From contig NC_090616.1 of assembly GCF_004359215.1 (NCBI RefSeq), positions 3,556,292 through 3,615,731 of the forward strand: a stretch of DNA of 59,440 nt, in the 5' to 3' direction. The position numbers and the translations under genes were made by a program. This document shows positions 1 to 9,632 of this stretch, piece after piece. Below the pieces are notes generated by a model. It made no database searches. It was not told the DNA's origin and worked only from the letters and a program-made list of their open reading frames with translations. Each line of letters begins with the position of its first letter. Within the stretch, counting starts at the first letter, position 1. Origin of the DNA: Bremia lactucae (Eukaryota > Oomycota > Peronosporomycetes > Peronosporales > Peronosporaceae).

Positions 1-2
1 AA

Positions 3-1255
3 CTGGACGAAGATATTTACATGGCACAGCCGGATGGCTTCAGTGATACAGCCAATCCAGATTACGTGTGCAAGCTACAACGGTCACTGTATGGGCTGAA
101 ACAGTCACCACGTATGTGGAACAAGACCATTAACGATTTCATGCTTGGTCTTAAGTTCAAGAAGTGTGATTCCGATCACTGTGTTTACATGAAACGAGAT
201 GATCAAGACATGATCTTCGTTGCGCTCTACGTCGATGACCTGATTCTGGCAAGCCGTACCAGCAAGATGCTTCAAGAGACCAAGCAAGCGCTGAATCGCC
301 GATTCGAAATGACAGATATGGGTCAGCTCAAGTATTTTCTTGGAATTAAAATTGATCAAGATTTCAAGACTGAAACACTGACGATGCGGCAGACGAAGTT
401 TGCAAGTGATATTCTGACCAAGTTTAACATGGAAAATAGCAAGCCTGTCAGGACGCCTCATGATCCAGGTCTCAAGCTGACTAAGTCCATGCGTGAAGGT
501 GGATGCGAGCACAGCAAGACTATGGTCGGTGTGCCGTATACAAATGCTGTTGGGTGCCTAATGTACCTTATGGTCGGCACACGCCCGGATCTCGCTGCAG
601 CAGTTGGGGTGCTTAGCCAATTCGCGGCAGACCCATGTCTGACACATTGGCAAGCTTTAAAAAGGGTCTTCAGGTATATAAAGGCACAAGGACGCCCGGC
701 ATCGAGTTTCAAGCATCAAGTCAGGATGGACTGCAAGGATTTTCAGATGCGGACTGGGCCGGAGACACGATGTCGCGAAGAAGTACAAGCGGCTACGCCT
801 TTATGATGAGCGGCGGATGTGTAAGCTGGAAGAGCAAGAAACAACGCACGGTAGCACTGTCGTCAACGGAAGCCGAGTACATGGCGATCTCAGAAGCGAC
901 ACAGGAGGCAGTGTGGCTTAAGACTTTTCTGATCGAGCTTGGTGAGAAGCATAAGAATGATGCGGTCAAGATCTACGAAGATAACCAAGGCTCAATTGCA
1001 CTGGCCAAGAATCCACAGTTTAAGAGGGCCAAGCATATCGACATTCGCTATCACTTCGTACGCGAAAAGGTTGAAGATGGCCAAGTTGTCTTGGAATACA
1101 TTTCGACGACCAACATGCTAGCGGACCTCATGACAAAGCCAATTCCTGCGACTCAGTTTTGTGTGCTTCGAAACAAGCTTGGTGTACAAGGACCAGAAGC
1201 TGCCGAGTCGAGTGGGAGTGTTGTCAAGGATGCGCCTCGACATGCACAAGACTAA
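3..1255 (+). pseudogene. Copia A pol 3' part: reverse transcriptase and RNase H, frameshifted
   Basis: This is the C-terminal half of a Ty1/copia polyprotein, cut by the left window edge. The frame from 3 reads the RT motif SLYGLKQSPRMW, the catalytic YVDD box near 229-240 and the thumb signature GTRPDLAAAVG. About 1 nt is missing near 681, after the residues VFRYI, and the protein continues in another frame. There it gives the RNase H core with SDADWAGD, the invariant ALSSTEAEYMA, the EDNQG acid and the HIDIRYHFVREK tail, ending at the TAA at 1253. The product would copy element RNA in virus-like particles. An inverted relative lies at 14866-16124. Assignment to Copia is certain; activity is excluded by the frameshift. 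Confidence 0.93.
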
Positions 1256-1542
1256 CCGGTAAAGTACCTGTGGATCATCGACATCGCACGACAGCGACAT
1301 CTGCATGCGACAGCACAACAGATGGTTCCGCGAACGTTCGATGATTTACTTCAAGATGCGCAAATGATCATGTTCAAGATGGGACCTCCACGTGGTAGAA
1401 GCTAATTGGCTAGAATGGATAAAGCCGGTAAGCAAATCCAGTAGAGTATCCAGTAGGCTTAGAGGTAGCAAGTTTGCGAACTAAGGACCTTTTAATATAT
1501 ATACTTTGCATTTTGCCAACTAGTGCTCACTTGACCTTTACA
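1256..1542 (+). repeat. Copia A 3' untranslated region and LTR end
   Basis: The 287 bp after the RNase H stop recur inverted at 14577-14865. The segment ends in TTTACA, and the sequence then switches abruptly to Copia B integrase, so 1542 is taken as the element end; it could lie up to 4 nt further because both copies continue with TTAT. An A/T-rich TATA-like stretch sits at 1493-1503. The exact start of the LTR cannot be fixed because no 5' LTR of this family is present. Confidence 0.7.
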
Positions 1543-1544
1543 TT

Positions 1545-2745
1545 ATTTCCAACCTGCTTAAAGTCCGTTGTATATGACGAGCCGTCATCGCTAATCTCGA
1601 GCGCGTCAAAGTCGAAATTTGCTTCTTCAACGTCGTCAAGAATCTGGACCAATAGATCTCCTAGACTTGACTCGTCGAACATGACACCTCGACTGATCAC
1701 CACTCGCTGAGCGTCAATGTCATAGGCTCGATAGGCCTTAGAAACTTCTTCATAGCCTACAAACACACCCACCCGAGACTTGGAATCACACTTAAGCCGT
1801 TTCTCCTTCGGAGTCAAGACATAAGCTAGACAATTAAAAACACGCGTTTGCTTGACGCTTGGCTTAAACTTGTGCACGATCTCAAACGGATTTTTGTTCT
1901 TGAGTTTTGGTGACGGAAGGCGATTCTTGACGTAAATCGCAGTTATGGCAGCTTTACTTCAGAAACGCTTGTTTAGTTTTGCATGGTGAAGCATGCTTCG
2001 TCCAATCGTAACAATCGTCCGTATGGCGCGTTCAGCTCTCTCATTGGTTTATTGAGCGTAGGGACCGTAATCACCCGCTCGATACCCTCCCCTCGTCTTC
2101 GTAAGAAAACGTAAGCAAATTAGTTGCAAACTCGTGAGCTCCGTCATGCCTCACAAACTTGACCTTCTTTCCGAACTGCGTTTGGACCTTGAAAATGTAA
2201 GTCTTGATGAAGTCCTCGCTTCTGACTCGGCACGCAAACAGAACCCCTTCATACATCCACTGGCCTCGTCCACAATAGGTAGCAAGTAATTGCTGCCACC
2301 GAAAGATTCTTGCTCTATCGGTCCGCAAATGTCAAAGTGAATCAATTCAAATGGAGCATATCGGCGCTTATCATGGTTGCTTGGAAATGGTTCTTGGACC
2401 ATTCTTCCTTCTTGACATCCACGACACATGCTCGATAAAGTTGACTTTGATGGTGAGGAGGCATCCTTGATCATTCCACTTGCAACCATTTTTTGCAACA
2501 CGTCATTTGGAGCGTGGCCCATTCGCGCATGTAAGTCGATCTTGTTGTTCGAAGTCGCTGAATTGGCAGATCGTTGTGGTGTCCGAAGCCAGTAAGACCA
2601 TCGGCGAGATCAGCAGTCGCCACCACTTGCTTGGAGCCTTTTATTTCGATATTCATTTGAGCTCCGTCGAACACCATTTGAAAACGTCCACTTTTATTTA
2701 TCTGCGGAATAGAAAGTAGGTTCTTGCTCATCTTGGGTGTGTATA
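1545..2745 (-). pseudogene. Copia B integrase fragment, copy 1
   Basis: Read on the minus strand, this gives the pre-integrase motif ([18 protein letters not shown]), a zinc-binding stretch, the integrase core start ([16 protein letters not shown]) and the integrase tail (KRLKCDSKSRVGVFVGYEE). The frame changes at least twice, near 2150-2330 and 1880-2070, and the catalytic core is degraded. The 3' side is cut at about 1543 by the end of Copia A. Relatives are at 3668-5102, 12334-13768, 50866-51835 and 53791-55036. The 5' side joins an LTR directly, with no gag or protease between. Confidence 0.88.
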
Positions 2746-3009
2746 TGTTGAAGTCTGAAGCCGATGCTGAAAGGCGTGAAAAAGAAGGGAGCGAAGCGAG
2801 GAGTCTGCGCGAAGAGGCGAAGACACTTGAGTCGGAGAAGGAATATTTGGAAGTGATTGATTTGTTGGGACTTACACTTCTACTTCGGTAACCACTCATT
2901 TCTACATCATCTAACTCAGAATACTATAGTATAACTAAGTACTGTGCTATACCGCGGTTCGGATTGGACTTGTTCGCGTTGTGTACGTTACCTGAACCGA
3001 GAACCCTAA
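2746..3009 (-). repeat. Copia B LTR
   Basis: This 264-bp block is nearly the same as 5103-5367, 13769-14033 and 53527-53790. Read on the minus strand, it starts near TTAGGGTTCTCGG and ends in TTCAACA. It contains an ATG at 2897-2899 that stays open through the LTR end and into the following integrase frame. A TATAGTATA palindrome-like stretch lies inside. It separates an RNase H fragment from an integrase fragment of the same family. Confidence 0.82.
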
Positions 3010-3662
3010 ATAACCTTCTCACGAACAAAGTGGAATCGAATATCGATGTGCTTGGTGCGCTTGTGGAATTCGGGATTCTTGGCCACCGCAATTGCCCCTT
3101 GACTATCTTTTCGTACACCTTCACAGGTTCATCGCTTGAGTCTTCGCCGAGTTCGTGCACAAAAGTCTTGAGCCAAACCGCCTCTTGGGTAGCGTCTGAT
3201 AGTGCCATGTACTCAGTCTCAGTTGAAGATAGTGCAACTGTCCGCTGTTCCTTACTGCGCCAGCTGACGCACGCTTTTCCAGTACAAACACGTATCCACT
3301 AGTGCTTCGTCTTGATTCGATGTCACCTGCCCAGTCAGCATCCGAATAGCCTACTAATTTACCGCAACCGGATTCTGAAAATTGATGTCCATGTGTTGGA
3401 GTCGCTTGCAGGTACCGAAACACACGCTTAAGAGCTTGCTAGTGAGTCGGGCAAGGATCAGCAGCATACTGACTTTGAGTTCCCACAGCGGCAGCAAGGT
3501 CCGGGCGAGTACCAACCATCAGGTACGTTAAGGCACCAACAGCACTGCAATACGAAGCGTTCTTTATCGTCTCGTGGTGCTTGCAGCCATCTTCACACAT
3601 AGCCTTGGTCAGCTTTAATCCAATGTATTGAGGCGTTCTTACAGGCTTGCAATCCTGCATGC
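3010..3662 (-). pseudogene. Copia RT thumb and RNase H fragment, truncated at the LTR
   Basis: On the minus strand the fragment reads DCKPVRTPQ..GLKLTKAM, GTRPDLAAAVGTQSQYAADP, SDADWAGDIESRRSTSGYVF and the STE-type RNase H acids. It then breaks off exactly at the FVREK motif where the LTR at 3009 begins. There are stop codons and frameshifts near 3424 and 3200. The same truncated end next to the same LTR occurs at 14034-14576, so the truncation happened before the two copies separated. The upstream edge abuts a 5-N gap. Confidence 0.85.
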
Positions 3663-3667
3663 NNNNN
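3663..3667. other. Assembly gap, 5 N
   Basis: Five undetermined bases join an RT fragment to an integrase fragment that is identical to 12334-13188. The join may be a scaffold artefact; see the matching finding. Confidence 0.99.
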
Positions 3668-5102
3668 CTTTGGCTTCGACCGCATTAGCACTTGCACGCT
3701 AGAACGCAGGTGGAGTTGAGTTGCTGTTATCATTCCCGAAGCATTTATCTCATGAATCAGAGAAGCTTCCTTGCACGCATTTTATCGCCGCTTGGGTCAA
3801 CGTGATTCCTTCTGGAGCGCTTCCCTCTTCTAATCCAGTTTCGTGATAATTAGGACTTGAAACTTTAAATGAGCGATTTGAGTCACTTGAACGATCCTTG
3901 CGTTTTCCCAACCTGTTCAAAGTCCGTTGTTTATGACGAGCCGTCATTGCTAATCTCGAGCGCGTCAAAGTCGAGATTTGCTTCTTCAAGGTCGTCAAAA
4001 ATCTGGACCGATAGGTCTCCTAGGCTTGACTCGTCGAACATGACATCTCGACTGATCACCACTCGCGGAGCGTCAATGTCATAGACTCGATAGGCCTTAG
4101 AAACGTTTTCGTAGCCTACAAACACACCCACTCGAGACTTGGAAATCCCACTTAAGCCGTTTTCCTTTGGAGTCAAGACATAAGCTCGACAACGAAAAAC
4201 ACGCGTATGCTTGACGCTTGGCTTAAATTTGTGCACGATCTCGAACGGATTTTTGTTCTTGAGTTTTGGTGACGGAAGGCGATTCTTGACGTAAATCGCA
4301 GTTATGACAGCTTCACCCCAAAAACGCTTGTCCAGTTTTGCATGGTGAAGCATGCTTCGTCCAATCGTAACAATCGTCCGTATGGCGCGTTCAGCTGTCT
4401 CATTGGTTTGATGAGCGTAGGGACCGTAATCACCCGCTCGATACCCCCCCCGTCTTCGTAAAAAACGTAAGCAAATTAGTTGCAAACTCGCGAGCTCCGT
4501 CATGCGTCACAAACTTGACCTTTTTTTCGAACTGCGTTTGGACCTTGAAAATGTAAGTCTTGATGAAGTCCTCGCTTCTGACTTGGCACGCAAATAGAAC
4601 CCCTTCATACATCCGCTGGCCTCGTCCAGAATAGGTAGCAAGTACTAGCTGCCACCAAAAAATTCTTGCTCCATCGGTCCGCGAATGTCAAAGTGAAGCA
4701 ATTCAAATGGAGCATATCGGCGCTTATCACGGCTGCTTGGAAATGTTTTTTGGACCATTTTTCCTTCTTGACATCCACGACACATGCTCGATAAAGTTGA
4801 CGTTGATGGTGAGGAGGCATCCTTGATCATTCCACTAGCAACCATTTTTTGCAACACGTCATTCGGAACGTGGCCCATTCGCGCATGTAAGTCGATCTTG
4901 TTGTTCGAAGTCGCTGAATTGGCAGATCGTTGTGGTGTCCGAAGCCAGTAATGACCGTTGACGAGATCAGCCGTCGCCACCACTTGCTTGGAGCCTTTTA
5001 TTTCGATATTCATTTGAGCTCCGTCGAACACCATTTGAAAACGTCCACTTTTATTTATCTGCGGAACAGAAAGTAGGTTCTTGCTCATCTTGGGTACGTA
5101 TA
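3668..5102 (-). pseudogene. Copia B integrase and linker, copy 2
   Basis: Minus-strand open segments at 5256-4645 and 4503-3931 cover the pre-integrase motif ([19 protein letters not shown]), [12 protein letters not shown], the core start [16 protein letters not shown], a lost middle, and then HQTNETAERAIRTIV (the glutamate region), WGEAVITAIYVKNRLPSP and VGVFVGYENVSKAYRVYD. The frame is broken near 4500-4640. The integrase would join element cDNA to chromosomal DNA in the nucleus. Bases 3668-4522 are identical by eye to 12334-13188, and the remainder is about 95% similar. The in-frame ATG lies in the adjoining LTR. Confidence 0.9.
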
Positions 5103-5367
5103 TGTTAAAGTCTGAAGCCGATGCTGAAAGGCGTGAGGAAGAAGGGAGCGAAGCGAGGAGTCTGCGCGAAGAGGCAAAGACACTTGAGTTGGAGAAGGAA
5201 TATTTGGAAGTGGTTGATTTGTTGGGACGTACACTTCTACTTCGGTAATCACTCATTTCTACATCATCTAATTCGGAATACTATAGTATAACTAAGTACT
5301 GTGCTATACCGCGGTTCGGATTGGACTTGTTCGCGTTGTGTACGTTATTTGAAACCCAGAACTTTAA
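5103..5367 (-). repeat. Copia B LTR
   Basis: This is a 265-bp LTR copy, read on the minus strand. Its 3' end TTTAACA runs straight into the integrase reading frame at 5102. On the other side it keeps about 12 bp of the RNase H remnant (GTGAGAAGGTT) before Copia C LTR sequence starts. With 2746-3009 it delimits a gag-less 2.6-kb unit. Confidence 0.82.
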
Positions 5368-5385
5368 ATAACCTTCTCACTAAAG

Positions 5386-5600
5386 AAAAGGTCAAAGGCT
5401 TGAGTGGTTGAGTGCAAAATGCAAAGTAAATATATTAAAGTCCTTAGTTCGCAAGCCTATTGCTACCTCTAAGCCAATCATTACTTCTAGCCAATCATAG
5501 TTCATAGAACCTTCTAGAAGCTTGTGACGTCATCTACTGACGTCATCTACTGACGTCATCTACTGACGTCATCTACTGAGTCACACTATGACGTCATTAC
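5386..5600 (-). repeat. Copia C 3' UTR/LTR with tandem palindromes
   Basis: This stretch follows the Copia C RNase H frame, which stops at 5586, and resembles the Copia A LTR in the segment reading AGTCCTTAGTTCGCAA. It contains a TATA-like sequence near 5429-5437 and four tandem 13-bp units at 5525-5576. The end adjoining the Copia B LTR, about 5380-5390, reads CTTTTCTTTAG on the minus strand; nearly the same sequence precedes the primer site of Copia E at 6436-6451, so C and E may be one family. Confidence 0.6.
5525..5596 (-). promoter_or_regulatory. Cluster of five TGACGTCA (CRE-type) palindromes in Copia C LTR
   Basis: The 13-bp unit TGACGTCATCTAC is repeated four times exactly at 5525-5576, and a fifth TGACGTCA is at 5589-5596. 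TGACGTCA is the classic binding site of CREB/ATF-type bZIP factors in animals and fungi. The position in an LTR suggests a transcriptional enhancer of the element. That role is inference; no oomycete factor can be named from the sequence. Confidence 0.6.
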
Positions 5601-6435
5601 CGGTATATACTGGTACATGCTAATAGTCTCTTGGTCAGGTCGAGCCGCTTCCTCGCCAACACTCCCACTCGACTCGACACCGCTGGGTGCTCGTATTCCG
5701 AGCCTGTTTCGGAGGTTTTCGAACTGCACAGCTGTAATGGCCTTGGTCATGATGTCTGCTAGCATGTCTATTGTCGAAACATACTGCAGCACCACTTCGC
5801 AATCTTCTACCTTCTCGCGCACGAAGTGGTAGCGAATGTCAATATGCTTGGTACGCTTGTGAAACTCTGGGTTCTAGCCAGCGCAATAGAGCCTTGATTG
5901 TCTTCGTAGATCTTGATTCCATCGTGGCTTGCCATCTCGCCGAGCTCACACAAGAACACCTTGAGCCATACAGCCTCTTGGGTTGCTTCCAATACGCCAT
6001 GTACTCGGCTTCCGTTGAGGACAGTGCCACCGTGCGCTGCTTTTTGCTTCTCCAGCTGATACACCCGCCACTCATCATGAATGCGTAGCCACTTGTGCTC
6101 CTTCTTGACTCGATGTCTCCGGCCCAGTCTGCATCTGAGTAGCCGCACACACAACAGCTGTCTTGCCGTGAGTACTCGAGTCCTTGAGTCGATGTAGCTT
6201 GGAGGTACCCCATAACACGCTTGAGAGCTTGCCAGTGTGTCGGGCACGGGTCGGCGGCAAAATGGCTCAGTACTCCCGTACTGCCGCGTCGCCACCATCA
6301 GGTACATGATGCTGCCGACGGTACTACGGTACGGCACATTCTTCATTGTGTCTTCGTGATTGCAGCCGCACGCACACATGCTCTTGGTCAACTTGAGTCC
6401 TGGATCTTGCGGCGTCTTCACAGGCTTGCTGTCCT
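5586..6435 (-). pseudogene. Copia C RT thumb and RNase H, frameshifted
   Basis: On the minus strand three frames together give the thumb (TPQDPGLKLTKSM), a damaged GTRPDL-like stretch, RNase H with GYSDADWAGDIESRRSTSG and VALSSTEAEYMAY, KIYEDNQGSIALAR, and MREKVEDCEVVLQYVST to a TAG at 5586. Frameshifts are near 6260, 6000 and 5820. The 5' half (gag to RT palm) is absent: the sequence switches at about 6436 to the plus-strand start of Copia E. The last codons run into the CRE cluster, so 3' coding and regulatory sequence overlap here. Confidence 0.88.
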
Positions 6436-6506
6436 TTGACCTTTTTCTTTAGGTTATAAGCCCAAGCCCCGCATTCTCTGCCCAAGACTCCGACTTCGCC
6501 TTCGCC
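6436..6506 (+). promoter_or_regulatory. Copia E LTR end, primer-binding site and 5' leader
   Basis: A short LTR remnant (CTTTGACCTTTTTCTTTA) is followed at 6452-6465 by GGTTATAAGCCCAA and then a leader to the gag ATG at 6507. The primer site differs by one base from GGTTATGAGCCC, found at the same place in Copia F (25729-25744). That sequence is complementary to the anticodon stem-loop of initiator tRNA-Met, the half-tRNA primer known for Drosophila copia and yeast Ty5. The rest of the 5' LTR is missing. Confidence 0.55.
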
Positions 6507-7130
6507 ATGGACACCTCCACGCCAAGCCGCAGCAACAAAATCGACGGAACCAACTCTCACGCGTGGAAGTTCAAGATGCAGATGGTGCTCGAGGAACGTG
6601 ATCTGTGGGAGGTCGTTTGTGGAGACATGAAGATCGAGCTATGCGTGACTCCATTAAACCAAGCGACGTTCAAGAGGAAGTCCCGCCAAGCGATGGCGAT
6701 CATCCGCCTTGCGATGGAAGACTCGCAACTGCCTTTAGTTCGCTCGGCGAGTAATGCATTTAATGCATGGTCAAAGTGGAAGACCACTTTGAGAAGAAGA
6801 GTCTTGCGAACAAACTCTTTCTTCGTCGTTTCTTCACGACCATGATGGATGAAGGTGATGATGTGCTGGAGCACATTAACAAGCTCAAGACTCTGGCAGA
6901 GAAATTCGACGCAGTGGGTGCTCCGGTCAGCGAGGACGACTTGGTGATCACGCTTCTGGGAAGTCTAAGCGAGTCGTACCAATTCTTGATCACAGCGTTG
7001 AGATCCCGTTCCGACACGCTGACGTGGGAACTAGTGACGTCTCGGCTCCTACATGAAGACTTGGAGCGCAAGGAACAAGGCGACTGTGACGTGAGATGGA
7101 CATCACGGCAATCTATTGAAAGGTAGAGAG
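6507..7130 (+). pseudogene. Copia E gag (capsid), frameshifted
   Basis: ATG at 6507 opens a frame with the typical Copia gag start (NKIDGTNSHAWKFKMQMVLEE), then FKRKSRQAMAIIRLAMED. Near 6780 the frame shifts and the conserved capsid part continues as EKKSLANKLFLRRFFTT, DEGDDVLEHINKLKTLAEKF and DDLVITLLGSLSESYQFL, ending at about 7126. This is the UBN2/gag-polypeptide domain family that builds the virus-like particle. The nucleocapsid zinc knuckle expected after it is not readable in 7131-7460, which is a degraded lysine- and glutamate-rich stretch. Confidence 0.88.
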
Positions 7131-7499
7131 GACTGGCTACAATAGTTTCTCAGAAACTTGCGGTGTTGGAAGCCAAACTTGCGGCAGCGACGTCGCATAA
7201 GGAGGAAATGACCGGGAGGACGAAAGTGCGATCATACCAGATTGATGCACGGTACTATTATTTGGTTGCGACGTGTTCTGTGAGCATGAGATTGTCAAGG
7301 TGCGAGTTGATCCGCCAAGGCTGTAAAGTTGAAGCGGACAAGAAAGAATCCATTCGACGAATGGATGAGGCAGAAGACGTCCAAATACAAGTGTCCAGCG
7401 AGGATTCGCGAGACTGCGGAGCGACAGAGGCCGCAGCGAGCGAATGTCGCGCAGAGTGAAGACGACTCTGGCGATTTTCTTTTTTTTCGGTTGGAGAAA

Positions 7500-8780
7500 G
7501 TGCCTTCAAGTCGAGTGAAGTGTGGCTGGTCGACTCGGGTGCGACGCAGCACATGACGAGTTCCAAGAATTTCATGAGGAGCTACAAGACAATCTCTCTC
7601 TCCGGTGGACGTACATCTCGCAGACGACGGTGTGGTTCAAGCTATCGGGACTGGCGACATTGTGATGTCCGTGCAAACTCCTCGTGGGGTCAAGAAGGGT
7701 ATGCTTACCGGTGTGTGGCACATACCAAAGTTGTCACGCAACTTGTTTTCGGTCGGTCGCTTCACCAAGGACGTTGGGGCCGTGACCTTCGATAACGAAG
7801 GGTGTTTCGCGGAGACAAAAGGCCTCAAGTGGAAGCTCGGCGCTCGTGAAGGCAAAGGACTGTTCAAGCTCTGCATGACACCAATGCTGCATGAGGCCAA
7901 TGCAGCAAGCTCGAAGGATCGCAATGGGGACACCACGTCGTACCTCTGGCACCTTCGACTCGGTCACATTGGCCTTGGCGGTCTAGATGTCATGATCAAG
8001 AAGAACTACGGTATTGGCGTGGACATGGCGTCGGCAAAACAGTGGGAGCTGTGCGACGGGTGCTCACTCGGCAAGCAAACACGAGTAAGCTACATGAGGT
8101 CGTCACCCAACCGCGCGAAGCAAGTGCTAGTGGTTGTCCACAGCGATGTGTGTGGTCCCATGCAGACATCAACATTTGGTGGATAGCGCTATTTTGTCAC
8201 CTTTATTGATGACAAGTCGCACTTCTGTGTGGTGTACTTGCTGCGAAACAAGTCCGAAGTATTCGCCAAATTCGCTGACTTCGTTGCGCTTGCGGAAACC
8301 CAAACAGGTAAGCGGGCGAAGACGCTCCGCAGTGACAACGGCGGCGGATACATGTCGCACGAAATGGCCAAGTTCAGCAGCAAACGTGGGATCATACAGA
8401 AGTTCACACCGCCAAACACACCTCAGCTGAACGGAGTCGCCAAACGGATGAACCGGCGCTGGTGGAGTGTGCGCGCTGCATGCTGGATTACGCAGGATTG
8501 TTGAAGAGGTATTGGGGCGCAGCGGTGATGACTGCTACGTTTCTCCGCAATCGGTGTCCGACGCGCGCGATCAGCCACGACAAATCGCCGCACCAAGTTT
8601 GGACAGGAAAGAAACCATTGCTGGCGAACCTGAAAGTGTTTGGTTGCCACGCATATGTGCATGTGCCGAAGGAGAACGCACCAAGTTCGACGCTCGGTCG
8701 GTGCGTTGCCGTTTTGTCGGGTACTCAGAGCACGAGAAAGCGTATCGGTTTGAAGAATTGGGGAGCGCTCGTGTGCTGGT
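7500..8780 (+). pseudogene. Copia E protease and integrase, interrupted
   Basis: The aspartic protease site WLVDSGATQHMT is at 7523-7558. The pre-integrase part follows from 7605 (HIPKLSRNLFSVGRF, LWHLRLGHIG, CDGCSLGKQTR) and the integrase core with HSDVCGPMQTSTFGG. A TAG at 8184 interrupts the core. It resumes with FIDDKSHFCVVYLL, LRSDNGGGY (second aspartate) and NGVAKRMNR (glutamate region degraded), then shifts frame near 8460 and 8690. Protease and integrase would process the polyprotein and insert the cDNA. Domain order PR-IN-RT is diagnostic of Copia. Confidence 0.9.
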
Positions 8781-9632
8781 GAGCCGTGACGCGCAGTTTA
8801 TGGAAGACGTCTTCGACAGTGGGAGACGGAATTACTCTCAGAGAGAGGTCGTCATCCAAGATGAAGTTGTGACGGATCAAGAATCGTCGCAATCGGACGA
8901 ACAGGCAAACGATGAAGAAGAAACTGCGCCGGAGGATGACCTCGAATCAGGCAGCAAGCGAAACCAACGGACGCAGTCATTGGAGCAAGCAGTGAAGGTT
9001 CCAAGTGCCAAGCGGTCTGCGTCGCACAGGCGACACATAGGTCTCGACGAGATGTCAGCGGCAGCGCAAGAAAGCACAAGTTTTGAGGCTGCCTACGTTG
9101 TGGATTCAGTGGGAGAAATGCCAAATACGTTTAAGTCGGCGATGGAATCCAGCGACGCAGTCAAATGGAAGGAGGCGTGTGACTCGGAGTATGAGTCGCT
9201 GCACAAGAACGACATATGGGATGTTGTACCACTACCGAAGGGTCGGGAGGCGATCGGCAGCAGATGGGTGTTTCGCGTGGAGGAGAATCAAAATGGAGAA
9301 GTGGAGCGGTTCAAGGCGCGAATGGTGGCGAAATGATTTTCACAGAAATACGGCATCGACTATGAAGAAACGTTCGCACCGGTGGCCAAGTTCACGTCGA
9401 TCCGGACAGTGCTCAGTATGGCTGCCTAGCACAGTCTCAAACTACATCAGATGGATGTTAAGACAGCGTTCCTGAACGGAGTTCACGACGAAGACAATTA
9501 CATGGTGCAGCCGGATGGGTATGTCGACGAAGATCTCCGAATTACTAATGCAAGCTGAAGCGGTCGCTCTATGGGCTAAAGCAGTCGCCGCGAATGTGGA
9601 ACCACACCATCGACGTTTTCATGCTCGCTTGA
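8781..9632 (+). pseudogene. Copia E integrase tail, linker and N-terminal reverse transcriptase
   Basis: The frame ending at 9336 carries the integrase tail (FVGYSEHEKAYRFEE), an acidic linker (ESSQSDEQANDEEETAPEDD) and the RT start (IWDVVPLPKGREAIGSRWVFR, RFKARMVAK). A TGA at 9334 and a TAG at 9427 interrupt it. It continues with [27 protein letters not shown] and SLYGLKQSPRMWNHTIDVFML, and stops abruptly at about 9632, before the YVDD box. There the sequence turns into minus-strand Copia D RT, a tail-to-tail junction. Confidence 0.88.

Noticed and set aside
105..512. Minus-strand ORF of 135 codons
   Set aside because: Antisense shadow of the Copia A RT; the same shadow appears opposite the second copy at 15613-16020.
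4645..5256. LTR-borne peptide with SSRRLL as an RxLR-type secreted effector
   Set aside because: There is no signal peptide, and the sequence is Copia B LTR present in at least five copies, fused to integrase.
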